Part shown: positions 44,220-55,200 of the stretch, piece by piece
How the letters are laid out: every line of letters begins with the position of its first letter
Position numbering within the stretch: position 1 is the stretch's first letter
Source of the DNA: Durusdinium trenchii
Lineage: Eukaryota; Sar; Dinophyceae; Suessiales; Symbiodiniaceae
Assembly: GCA_963970005.1 (NCBI GenBank)
Contig: CAXAMN010023695.1
Coordinates: 415,082-479,081, forward strand
Direction of reading: 5' to 3'
DNA: 64,000 bases
Program-made: the position numbers and the translations under genes
Notes under the pieces: generated by a model
The model's database searches: none
Told to the model about the DNA's origin: nothing
What the model saw: only the letters and a program-made list of their open reading frames with translations

Positions 44220-45734
44220 TTGCGGCACATTGGGGTACTGCTCAGGGTTACCCTCTACCGTCGAATTGCTGAGCTCAGTTTTCGAGGGATCGACTTCTGC
44301 CAGCTGCCGCGGGAAGTCGTGAAAGACATTTGCCATGATTTCGATAATATCTGTGGCGAAATGGCTAAACGACTAGCGTCGCTCTTTGCGTTCCTCAAAC
44401 CAGCATCGAGTGGGACCAAGCACTCTGACCCTATGGGGTTGTCGCTGTATGCTGACCCAGGCTATTGGCTGTACGGCCTCCTGTCCTTTTGTGCCAAAGC
44501 ATGTGAGTCCAAAACAGCGGAGGCAAATGGTACCCCGGCACTGCGAGCGAGGGACGAACGAGGTACGCCAGCGCTTGAAGCTACTGGCAAGACCTTGGCG
44601 CTTATGCAGACAGTGGTCATGTCCTTTGGCCGCAATCAAAGCTTGGGCAAACCGGACCTCCCCATTCATCACCTGCGTGTATACTTTCCGGTACAACTGG
44701 TGCACAAACTCGTGGAACGCATGGACAGGCTGCAATTCACAGATGTCACGCCAGAGGACGGAAAGAAATACAGGCACAATGGCGAAAGTAAGACCAACAG
44801 TCCATATATCGTGGTGGGTACATACGAAGGGGTGTGCCCCTCAAGCACCTTCTCTGCCCTTCCGGACACGCCTAGGCTGGCAGGTGCATATGAATATGGA
44901 ATCCTTGACGGCAACCTGCGACAAATGGTCTCTTTCCAGTCCACCTATAAAAGCACCCTTCGAATTGAAGTACCAGTGTGGCCAGAGGTACAGCAAGGAG
45001 TGCTGACCACCAATAAGGCCAAGCGCCATCCGGGAAGCCCGAAGATTACCTCTCCCTTTCCCCCCGTTGGAAATAACATCCAGGGAGCAGTGTCAGGTCC
45101 ACACACCCAAGCAAACACGACTACTGTGCCTGACGGTGCAGGGGACATTGAGGATGAGGAGGAGGAGGAAGAGGATGATACCTATGTGCCGCTGGAGGGA
45201 CAAGGTTGCTTCTCCTTCCGGCAAAGCCTCTTGCTCAGAGCAAAGGATACTTATGCGGCGCGGAGTAATGGCAATAAGTATGAAATAATCTCCGAATGGC
45301 TCCTCACTGGCCTTGCGGTAGTCCTCTCTCGACCCAATTGGCATATTCTGGCCAAAAGATGCACTTTGACGTCCACCCCTCGAGAACTACTCAGGCTCTA
45401 CTATCAACAAGGGCACCCGGCGGACCTAGCTAACAAAGCGAAGCTGCCTTATGCTCTTCCTTGGCACAATGCCGTCCTGGATGCCGAGTGGCAACACACA
45501 GTCGAGCGGTTCAGCCATGCAAAGTACCTACAGGATATGGAGACTGTCAATACAGAGCGTACACGGTCTGGAATTGACGCCTTCTATACAACCATGAATC
45601 AAACGAATCCAATAAAAGCTGCCCAGGAAGAAACTGAGCCAGCAAATTCACCAGCTGAGCAAACAATGGCTGCAGCGAGCACTTCCTCTGGCCTTTGCCC
45701 TGCTGACAAGCCCATAATAGCCAGTGCTGTTTAG
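44220..45734 (+). CDS. Unrecognised 500-residue module of the chain
   Basis: The longest open frame of the chain, 504 codons, ending with a TAG at 45732-45734; it has no convincing start codon and probably continues from upstream in another frame. It looks like a folded protein: EVVKDICHDFDNICGEMAKR, ASLFAFLKPASSGTKHSD, PIHHLRVYFPVQLVHKLVER and LRIEVPVWPEVQQGVLTT, an acidic run of glutamates near 45155-45180, then FSFRQSLLLRAKDTYAARSN and VERFSHAKYLQDMETV. I do not recognise any named domain. It sits between the hydrolase-like and leucine-rich-repeat parts on the same strand and shares their codon use, so it probably belongs to the same ancestral protein. It could be a cargo or structural protein of a mobile element. 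Confidence 0.45.
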   Translation: MRHIGVLLRVTLYRRIAELSFRGIDFCQLPREVVKDICHDFDNICGEMAKRLASLFAFLKPASSGTKHSDPMGLSLYADPGYWLYGLLSFCAKACESKTAEANGTPALRARDERGTPALEATGKTLALMQTVVMSFGRNQSLGKPDLPIHHLRVYFPVQLVHKLVERMDRLQFTDVTPEDGKKYRHNGESKTNSPYIVVGTYEGVCPSSTFSALPDTPRLAGAYEYGILDGNLRQMVSFQSTYKSTLRIEVPVWPEVQQGVLTTNKAKRHPGSPKITSPFPPVGNNIQGAVSGPHTQANTTTVPDGAGDIEDEEEEEEDDTYVPLEGQGCFSFRQSLLLRAKDTYAARSNGNKYEIISEWLLTGLAVVLSRPNWHILAKRCTLTSTPRELLRLYYQQGHPADLANKAKLPYALPWHNAVLDAEWQHTVERFSHAKYLQDMETVNTERTRSGIDAFYTTMNQTNPIKAAQEETEPANSPAEQTMAAASTSSGLCPADKPIIASAV

Positions 45735-45859
45735 CAGAGCAGGTATGGAAATGCAGAAGTGGCTGCCATTGGCTCAAACCAGTTATAGTTACAATAGTAG
45801 CAAAACCTGCCTTTGTGGGCACTTGATGGATAACAGAGGCGGTGGCGATGATGACCTGG

Positions 45860-47103
45860 CCGGCACCTGCCCCTGCCCCCTCAAGCTAGTCACCATGGCA
45901 GGCAATGAATTCGAAGTGGTAATTCCTGTCAGCATTTACCATCATTGGGAAATGCTGGAAGACTATTTGGTCGAATTGCTACCCAACGCTTCGGCCTGGA
46001 CACCTTTGGGTGTGAGTTGAAGCTCCTTACAGAAGACACCCTCTGCCCCCTTAGTGACCCAATCCATGAAGAGCTCTGGGACAGTAAGGGATTTCAGCTG
46101 ATCATTCAAAAATGCTTGCGAGAGGTGAGCTCGAAGGAGCAAATTAAACGAGAAGTGTATGAAGATCTCCCCAAGGGCATTTGGGTTCCGGCAAATGAAT
46201 CAGGCATTCTCCCTGCCAAAGCTTTTTTCTCCCTTGCTCGTCTTCGTCATGTGCAAGTAGAAGCAGGCTTTCACACCATCGAGCGATATGCGTGGCGCTA
46301 CTGCCACACTCTCACCATTGTCAAATTGCCCAGCTCGGTGGTTGCAATCGAGAATGCTGCCTTTCAAGGGTGTTATGCGCTGACCACCGTGGCAATGCCA
46401 GGGTGCGTCTCTCTTGGAGCCAGACTCTTCGCAGAATGTTGTGCCCTCGAGCAGGTAGGGGTGCTCACAGAAAACTCTTGCCGATTGGCCAATGGGGCTA
46501 TCATCTCCCCCTATGCTTTTGAGGGATGCGAAAGGCTTGTGGATTGGCCTCCCCCCGACCAAAGCCACCACTGATACACGGGCTCCTTCGTCCTCCCCAG
46601 TAGGCTTACCAATGGGATGTTTCCATTCGTCAGGAATCCAATTGATTCGAATGCCCCAAGAAACAACCTTTATCGGGCATAAGGCCTTTGCGCAGTGTCA
46701 GCAACTAATTGAGGTAGATCTCTCGCAGACACAAGTGGACATTGTGCACACGCAAGTCTTTGCTCACTGCCAGTCATTGGCTCAAGTATCCTTGCCAAAG
46801 CCTCTATCCGAAATCAGTGCTGAAGCTTTCGAAGCCTGCGGATCGTTATGTACAGTAGCCCTCCCCCAGCAGCTTCGTTACATTGGACACAGGGCCTTTG
46901 CAGGGTGCAATAAGTTAGTGTGCCTCACCTATAGAAGTACGAAAACCAGCCGACGACGCCTGCATATTGCTGTTAACGCTTTTGAGGGGTGTCAGGCATT
47001 GACCATCCCTGGAGGGGTTTGTTATCTATCCTTGCGTGGCAGTCATGGCACTCAAGAGAGCATATCCCGAGGGGGTCCCAAACTGGACACTAGTATAGAG
47101 TGA
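45860..47103 (+). pseudogene. BspA-type leucine-rich repeat module, copy A
   Basis: It starts with a small domain (GNEFEVVIPVSIYHHWEMLE, then TFGCELKLLTEDTLCPL, WDSKGFQLIIQKC), possibly ubiquitin-like. Leucine-rich repeats of the BspA type (LRR_5) follow: TIERYAWRYCHTLTIVKLPS, SVVAIENAAFQGCYALTTVA, ISPYAFEGCERL, then in another frame TTFIGHKAFAQCQQLIEVDL, VFAHCQSLAQVSLPKPLSEI, AEAFEACGSLCTVALPQQL and YIGHRAFAGCNKLVCL. The unit is about 23 residues with A-F-x-x-C. Frame changes occur near 46015 and 46550. These repeats bind proteins or cell surfaces in other families; the role here is unknown. The same order recurs in copy B. Confidence 0.7.
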
Positions 47104-47299
47104 AAAACACTCAGATGGCTGCCCGTGCAGTTGTCCGTGTTCCAACTTCCAGTGGTGAAACTGTCAGAAAGGTAAGGCCGCTTGTGGTCTGCTGCAGGAC
47201 TTTTGGGCTCGAATTCAGGCGGAAATTTCCGGGCCAAGGACTGTAGGCCATGATAGCAGACCACATATCAGTGACCAGCTCACAGTGGAGCGATGAAAG

Positions 47300-48430
47300 G
47301 TCAATGGTCCTACACCTGATCCCACACTGGCGGGAGAGGAAGCCCAGCTGACAATCGAGCTGCAGGAATATGATCGCCTCCAAGAATTCGAAAATGCTGT
47401 CTTGGAGCAACTCCCCAAAATAGGAGAAAGCAGCACCTTTGGCTGTGTGCTGGACTTTGTCTGCAGTGACACTCACCAGAAATTAGTGGACCCAATATGG
47501 CGCACCTTACGAGACAACAATTGTTTTACTGTCATCTCGTGCCCATGTTTTGAGGAAGCCGAACATAAGGGGCAAATGAAAGGTGATGCGAGAGCCATTC
47601 GAGTCCCATATCGCACCGCAGACAGAGTTCTCCCACAAGCCTTCTCTTATATTACGGAGGTACGGCGTGTGCTGGTTGACACAGGGGTCCGCATCATAGG
47701 GGAGGCTGCGTGGCGCAACTGCCAACGCCTCCAAATTGTGCATTTGGCTAGCACAGTATCTGCCTGCAAACACGAGTTTTCTGCAGATGCTATGCACTCC
47801 GCACGGTGCTTGCCCCAGGCTGCAAGCAGTTTGGGATCCAAGTCTTTGAAGGGTGCTGCTCCTTGATGCAGATTGCAGCATTGCGACACCTAGACTCGGG
47901 ACAGTCCGAGTACAATCCTGCCAATTTGACGCGGTGCCTGCCAGAGTGCTGCTTCCTTGAGGCCGGAATAACCTCACTGTCCCTGCCTCCAAACTTTTAC
48001 ATGGATTGGACCTGCGGCCTGCGAACGTTGTCTGCAACTGCAGCTGGTGGATCTCTCAAGCGCAGAAGTTACGGAGATCACGGGTTCCGCCTTCGCACAC
48101 TGTGAACACCTGCAATATCTAAGGCTTCCACATAAACTACGAAGAATTGAGCAAGAAGCCTTTCTCAAGTGTACCTCCCTGACAGAGGTCAGTGTGCCAC
48201 CTACGCTGCTCTATATTGCAAGACGTGCCTTCGCTGGCTGCGCGCAACTCTATCAATTTCAAAGAGTTGGAAAACGCAGGACTTGGAGAGGAACATATTC
48301 CAGAGCAAATGCGTTTCTCAAGTGCGACAATCTTGGTGGGTTCGCTGGCTGCCACGTAATCGAAAAGATGAGGACCAATGGGCAGATGACTCCTTTGCAG
48401 TCTTCAATTAGGGGTACACGTCTAGAGATG
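47300..48430 (+). pseudogene. BspA-type leucine-rich repeat module, copy B
   Basis: It repeats the architecture of copy A: QLTIELQEYDRLQEFENAVL, STFGCVLDFVCSDTHQ, PIWRTLRDNNCFTVISCPCF, VPYRTADRVLPQAFSYITEV and VRIIGEAAWRNCQRLQIVHL. After frame changes near 47790 and 48040 come LSSAEVTEITGSAFAHCEHL, YLRLPHKLRRIEQEAFLKCT and LLYIARRAFAGCAQLYQF. The two copies are clearly similar in protein but not close to identical, so this is an old tandem duplication or two nested insertions. It ends near 48430 and is followed by sequence without coding features. Confidence 0.65.
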
Positions 48431-49860
48431 CATCAGCCGCGCTCTTTGCTGGCACCCGTGCGCTGGCCCTGTCCATGTCAGAGGCCACCTCATTAGAGTA
48501 GCCCCAACGAGAACGCTGCCCATCAAAGAAGTTCCTTGGTATGCCTTAGGGAAAGTGCCTGTAACCAGGACCAGGACAACAATAGGACCAACAGACACAC
48601 GCTACCATACACGTTTGCGAATACTGTCTAACACCCGCAGGCTAGCCTATTAGACTAGCGCCCGTGTGTTGGTCCTGAGAGTGCCACTCCATTTCGTTTT
48701 GTTCTTCACCTTTGCTAGCCTGAGTAGCTAGACAGTGCCCAGGCTGCTACCCGTGTAGTGGCGCTGGATGGGTACAGTGTACAGACTTAGGAAAACGGCG
48801 TTTCACCTTGTCTCACCCATTTTCGAGTAGTTCATGGGGCCTCGCACGCATTGGCCGTTCTTACTTGGCTATCATTGAGGGGACATGTCGCGTATTGGCT
48901 GCGACATTATTGAAACGAAGAATGCACACCTTCGCTGTCCGTTGGAGCGACTCTCGCCTTGCTCCCGTTGCCAAGCTGTTTTGGAGTCGGGGCGGGATCA
49001 ACGCGCTCCCTTTGTTGCCTCCTCCCCCCTTGGGGGGAGGAACGGGACATGCAATCCTCTGGCTCACTTGCCCAACACCGCATAGTGGCAAGTACACTGC
49101 TCCTTGCTTCTCGGCATTTTGGAGATTCCGATCACAAGTGCAGTGGTCTTCCTCTAGTTGCCACATCATGCCACATCATGCCAAAAAGTGAGCCCCTGGT
49201 CATCGTGTGCGGCAAAACAGTCCAGCTGACAACCAGTGGGTCCAATTTTGTCCTTAGGGACCTGCTAGTGACATGACATCTCTCATGCTACACGTTGATG
49301 CCTGTCAAGTGCATTTGCTGAGCATTAAAGGACATAACTTGTCTATGCCTCCTGTCTGCTGCGGGCCATTTCGTTATGCCCTGTCACTTGGTTGACTTCC
49401 CTACGCTGCTATGAATGACGCAGGCACTTACGAGGTTTTTGAGGGACAAGATATACTGAGAGCACCGCGGAATTCATTGCCCCTGTCTCACTCTTTTTCA
49501 CTATGCCTGCAAGGCCACACGAGTTGCGCAACAGGTTGTTCCTTGTTTGGGCGTTTTTTTGGGGGGTGGTGTGTGGTTTTTTGGGGTCTTGTTCCTCTGT
49601 TGGATTGCAACCTGTATAGCAACTCTCTCTTAACTCGATCAAGGTGACTTGTGCAGAACCTGCACACATAGCGCCTCGACTCGTGCAAAAAAAAGCTGAT
49701 GACGGCAGTCAGCGAGTTCGCTTGCTGGTGTGTCCGCAGTTGAGGCAGGGTCTATTGGACTGGGTCTGCTCGCACTCCCAATTGATATGACAAGGCCGGC
49801 ATTGGGGGTCTGGAGGTTCAGACTCGGAACAAATGCAATTTCTAGTCTATTCTGTTTTGC
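48431..49860. other. Non-coding stretch after the repeat chain
   Basis: No domain-bearing frame. Possible 3' untranslated or element-terminal sequence lies at 48500-48850, with several GCTAGCCT/AGGCTAGC strings that could pair. A T/G-rich stretch is near 49550-49600. Confidence 0.4.
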
Positions 49861-49904
49861 GTGTGGTTCAAGCGCGCCGTGCTTGCTGTGCTAGCTGACT
49901 GCTT

Positions 49905-50480
49905 TTGTCCGCAGCTATTTGGGCGCGCGTTTGCAATTTTGTCGCCGTTCATGGAGGCAGCCGCGATTACTGCTTATGTGGACGGGCGAGAATCTGAGAT
50001 TTTGCGCATTCTCATTTTTGTGAGTGGCGTGTTTGTTGAGGAATTCTGGCGAAGCTATGTTGTCGTTCAATTCAGGCGACGATTAATGGAAAAGGTCGTC
50101 TTGCTCAGGAAGAAGAGAAGAACATCAAGCTTTTGTCAAAGCAAATGTCTGTATCTCGAGGAGTGGAGACTATAGGTCCAGTGGAAGTCTTGATTCGACC
50201 AACTTTCTGGAAGAATTGGTTGGAGATCTGTCGCACGGGAACTGTAGTTCATTGCAGCCCACTTTGCCATTACACCCGAGGGAAGGGACTTAGTCGCCTT
50301 CAACTCTGCAAGGCATGCGAAAAGATCATTACCAAAGAGTACTGGAAAGGTGAGAGGACTGCAGCCACCGCATCTACTCAAGTAGCTGTGCAGTTTTTTA
50401 CTTTTGGAGTGCGTAGTTTCGCATTTCGAGTGCTGGAGCAAGCGTTCCTTGAAGGAACTTCGTGTTTAGAAGTGTTGTGA
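49905..50480 (+). pseudogene. Element-like coding fragment with cysteines, unrecognised
   Basis: Two frames joined near 50090 read like one protein: a start with FVEEFWRSYVVV, then LAQEEEKNIKLLSKQMSVSR, GPVEVLIRPTFWKNWLEICR and VVHCSPLCHYTRGKGLSRLQ followed by LCKACEKIITKEYW. The cysteines and histidine could bind zinc. I know no family for it. It ends at the start of the LTR-like segment 50400-50760, which is where the coding end of an LTR element would be. Confidence 0.35.
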
Positions 50481-50760
50481 GAGCTTTGTAGAACAGAAGT
50501 CTTTGTAGCTTTTGTGTGAATATGTCTTGAATAGTTTTGAGCATATTTGAATGCGTTTAAGCTCGACACTTTTCAGTGTCTCGCATGGGAATAACTTGTA
50601 TGCAGGAATAATCCTTTTGTACTTTACTTTGGCTCAAGGTAAAAGTGGTGCGAGCGCTTTTGCGTTGCTTGTGAGCTGTTGCACGTGCTTCGTTTTGTGT
50701 TTAGGACGTTTGTAATCTACTTACTACTTAAGGTAGTAGGTTTTTCAGGACAGCCCGCAA
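50400..50760 (+). repeat. LTR-like segment
   Basis: Contains TTTGGCTCAAG at 50628-50638 followed by G, as in the copia LTR, and AAGGTAGTAGGT near 50730, in the same order as AGGTAGG in the other LTRs. It shares TTTGTAGCTTTTGTGT with 40190-40550. Termini were not found. Confidence 0.4.
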
Positions 50761-51984
50761 CAGGCAGCGACGCAACCTCACCTGCATCTTTTCTTTTTTG
50801 CACGCGCGCTGCAGTGTCCCAAGAATGCGAAGGTCAGCGGTTGTAGAGATTGAGATTTCCCGAGAAACACAAACCAGAACACAAAACAAGCACCACAACC
50901 AAACCAACACTTGCGCAACCTACCTGCGTCCTTCCAAACTCTTTAAGAGGATCATTGAGGTGTCCAACATCAACCCACATGTCCATCTGCGCACCATTTC
51001 GCGCAATGTTCCTTCCCAGAAACTTCGGTGCACCCCTTTTCAAACCAACATGTCCTGTTTGTCGGATCTTCACACGCTTCTCCAAAGTTTGCATGGACCT
51101 GCCTCACAACCTGCGATGAGGTCATCAGACTGCCATCCTCCAAGTGCGTGAAGACCTGCGTGACAAGAAATCATCAAGCTGACTTCTGGGCCGCAGCCAC
51201 CAACATGGCACATTGAACGCAGCCCGGGTCGTGCGCAGTGTCTGGCGTCGCACTCCTGTTCTGGACCACGCTCACTGCAACAGACCATCTGCGCGGTCCT
51301 CCTGATGGACAGCATGATGTTCCAGCAGAGATTTGTCTTGGAAGTTTTGAACTGTGTGCACCTTTCTTGTTTGCTTGAACTGTTTGGACCCGCAGCCATT
51401 TCTGACAATCAAGGCTATCGTGCAGGAACCGTCCTGGAAGCCCTTTGAAGGCGAGGTGTTTTGTTCTGCACTTAAAAGCTTTCATGAGTTGTTGGCATAA
51501 GTGAACTGCTTTGAAGGTTTTCAAGTCATGTTTGAGCATGTGAGAGAGTTTGCAAGTTGAGGGAACTGCATCTCCTGTTGTTTGAGTCGTTTACTTTCAC
51601 TTCTTGCCCGTTTTTCACTTCTCTTGAGGGTTGCCAGGATGACGAGGGTTTGCAGAGTTCTCAAACAGTCTCGGGTTTTCTGGTCATGAAAGGGTTTTGA
51701 CCTGCTTGGAGACGTTTTGGAGTTGTGAGCTTGGACATGTGCATGGTTTGTCGAAAATTTCGCACACAGAACTTCTTCCTTTGAAGTTCGAGGGTTCTAG
51801 AACAGCTGATCTTTGTTTTTTTTCGCGCAGTCCAGCTCCTGGCTATCGATCAGCGTTCCTGACATTCTTTCTCACTTTGGACAGACGGATGCCAGTGTCG
51901 CAGCAGACGCCGTGATGGAAGTGGACCAATTGCGGCTGAAACTGACGTTCCAGCGGGCACAACGGAGAAAGGGCAGCATTTTCT
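50761..51984. other. Non-coding stretch, nothing identified
   Basis: T-rich and interrupted in all frames; no familiar domain, RNA gene or repeat unit seen. Confidence 0.45.
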
Positions 51985-52215
51985 GAACTTCGAAGCGCAG
52001 ATTTTGCGAACCTGGAAGTGCAGATTTCGTGGCAGGCACAGCTTTGTGAACCTCGAAGTGCAGATTTCGTGGCAAACACAGCATTTTTGTGCAGACTTCG
52101 TGGCAGGCGAAGCACTTTGTAAACCTCGATGCGCAGAGTTAGTGTTACCTCGACGTGCAGATTTCGCGGTGGGCGCAACACTGGGTGAACCTCGAAGTCG
52201 AGATTTCGTGGCCCC
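51985..52215. repeat. Degenerate tandem repeat, GAACCTCGAAGTGCAGATTTCGTGG family
   Basis: Six or seven imperfect copies of a core such as CCTCGAAGTGCAGATTTCG and GTGGCAGGCACAGC, with variable spacing of about 20-50 bases. The minus strand reads RNLHFEV and ATKSA phrases, which I recall as extremely frequent spurious protein predictions in Symbiodiniaceae genomes. Confidence 0.8.
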
Positions 52216-55200
52216 GAGGATATCATTTTGGATTGACTCCTAAGGCTGTGCAGAAGAACGCATCTATGACAGCTATGAGATGCTTGCACAGACCAATGCA
52301 GGAAACTAGAAGACATGAGATCAAGCGCAGGACAATATCATGGACATCAGGTGATGTTAGTAGCAGCTACCCAAGGGGCAATTCCCTCAGAAGGACCAAC
52401 CAACAAGATACTCAAACCAGGAAATGCAGAATATGTGAACAGCATTGAATATGAAGAGGAACAACTGAATCAGCTGTGTGGTCGATTTTTTAGGAAGATT
52501 GACATGTTGAACGCACAGCAGCCTCAGCATTGGGCACTAACAGGAAGAGCAGGTTAGGATCAAGCAGGCTAGGTTGAATATGAGAAAGACCGATATCAAA
52601 GGCTGTCAGGTGAAATAGGAACAACAAAAGGACCAAGAAACCCAGAAGACACAGCAGCTGCAGATTCAATTAACGCTGGTCCTTTGAGAGGAGAGAGAAA
52701 ATCAACCAAACTATGATGGCGCAGTGAGCTAAAACAGCTGATGTGCGTGAGAAGGAATGTGAACAATTTTCATGCATGAGTGTGTCCTTGCAGTCGCCCG
52801 ACATGACCACAGACAGCACACAACCGCATGGACAACAAAGCCACAACACGGTGGAACAAATTTGGTCAAGTGGGGTAGCTGGTCGGGTTTCGTGGAATTC
52901 CTTGAAGTACGACACAATTGTTCCATTCCCTCACGTTGAAAGTCCCATTGCTGTGACAACCTTAGTTACGCCATGCGGCAGGCCCAGGCATCCGTGCCTC
53001 ATTGGCAGTTTTGAATGTGGCTGCGTGTGGGCCCGTCATGTCCAACAAACCCAGCTACCCTAGCAACTCTCTTTGGTTCTTCCTCATTGACGTTCCTTTC
53101 GCATCATCCCCCTGGCGGAGGTTCACCCCAGCAGTTCGCCCGAAGCTTGTGAGCGGCTGTCATGTGAATAGTTCACCTAAACATAGTTTGGCTCCCCGTG
53201 TGCAGTCTCATTGTTTCGCCCTATTTGAATGTACAAAGCAAACTTAGTGCATATTGCCGCCCTGTTCGCACGGCAAGACACGTGGCCCGGCTGTGCAACA
53301 AAAGGATGATACGGACATTTTAAGGTATTTGTCGAACAGCCTGACAGCAGGCATTCAGGGACGAGGTGGGGATGCAGCACGCAAGGCCGGAACACCAGCA
53401 ATAAGCATCGCAAAACAAAAAAAGTAGAGTTTAGTGCGCTTGAAGCATACCCGCGTTGTGATGCCGGTCAAGATTCCAACGGCCACAGTGTTGGAGAGTG
53501 TGACATGGCGGCTTTGGGACACAAAGGGTGTTCAAAAGGGAGCGCCAGGCAATGCAAGTGGGCAGTGCGGGGTATTACCCTCGCCGCGCGGGGTGCCTCC
53601 TTTGGCTACTTGCTTGCTGTTTGGATTGCAGGGATTTATGGATTTGCTTGGGTTTCCTCACTGCCACCCTCGTTGTCCAGCATTGGCTCGCTTCCAGGCC
53701 ATTCCTTCCATCCTGGACTTTGGCTGCCCCATCTCAGGCTTCAGGCCAATCACCTCCTTTTCACCCACGCCGGTCGGCATTATTCCATGATCAAGGCAGT
53801 GGCCCCTTGGTTTTTTGTGATACCATCGTCACGCAGCTAGACGCGACAAGTGGACACCAGGTTTCTCGTTGTGGTCCATGTAGGTCACCGACCTCAGCCT
53901 ACCACGAAGCATTCCGCCTTTTCCTGACCATTGTTTGGGTGTTTGCCAGCGTCTCTGAGGCACCGCCTCCGGAGTCCCTAAGCCAACGCTTACACCTAAA
54001 TTGGAGTGTGCATGACCTTTCTCTCCTCCTGTCTCTCTCCCATTTGCATGTTTGCCCTTTGTTCCGTGCTCCGTCCAAAATGTGCACTCCCAATCGCTCC
54101 ACGTCCTCAAGTCACTGTCCATTGAATACACCCGCTTCTTGCTTCTCTGTGAGTCAAACATGTGTATCTCGTCGGGGGGGGCCTCAGTACAATGTACTTT
54201 TTCTATGGTGGTTGGAAAGGATATCTCGTCGAAGGTCCATTTGGGCCTCCGGCGCTTACCATCAATCCAGCTTTGCCACAAGAGCCCCTGTTCGGCACAT
54301 CCTCGGGGGGGAAAATGTCTCAGGACAGGGCCTGGGGAAGAACGGAAACAGTGGAGAGAAGACGTGGGGAGTTGCCATGCCTGCTGAAGGCAAAGCCGCT
54401 TTGTGAAACATTGCGGGAAAAGTAACGCAGCATAACGCAGCAAACCCACAAATTGCGGTGGCAGACATTCCCAGTTAAAGTTTGTGAACTTGGAAAAATT
54501 ACCAAAAACACCGTGTTGCAGGCCGATTCCGAACAGGCCAGGAGGCAAATGGGACGAGCCGGCCGCAGCCAGAGGAAGTTCGCTTTATTCACGAGAGCGG
54601 ACCATGGTCCAAAGAGCGGTGGGGAACATAGTTTCATTGGAGCGCCCTCTGGTTCTGTGTTGTGGTTTGATGCGTTGGCGGTTTAGCGCGGTGTAGGACA
54701 GCAGCTGGCATGTATCTGCGGTCTGTCCACTTTTTGGTCGCCCAGCCGTGATTTGTTGGCCTTCGTTTTCTATGTTTGCAGTTTCTTCGTCGAACTGAGC
54801 CCGCTGTACCGGTAGCAGTGGGATAGACCTGTCACGAATGACTGGCAGACTGAAATTGCAAAAAACGTGCGCAGAGAAAAACACATGGTGCGGAAAACGT
54901 GGGAGGAATGACGCCGGAATAAACCTGCGAAGCCCGCACGGTAGTCCGTTTCTCAGCTGAGATCCGCGTGGTCATTTTCACCACAAGGGGATCTTGAGGA
55001 GGTGAAGTGGGGGAACCAGATACAAGGAGTTCAAACGAACGGCAACAAGCAGGCTTTGAGGAGGTTACAGAAACATGTGATAAGCACGAAATCGGAACAT
55101 CAGATGGGACGAGGAGGATGCAAGGGAAGCGGCAGGATAGAACCTAGGCTCAAGTGCCTCTGCCTTCCTCTCCCCTTCTCCTAGCGCACATGTCGGTGTC

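Noticed and set aside
46774..46783. TTGGCTCAAG, another spliced-leader-like match
   Set aside because: It lies inside the leucine-rich coding sequence (SLAQVSL) and is explained by the codons, so it was not counted with the LTR copies.
53528..54406. 292-codon plus-strand frame
   Set aside because: Ser/Leu/Pro-rich, no domain, and overlapped by a 239-codon frame on the other strand; most likely chance openness.
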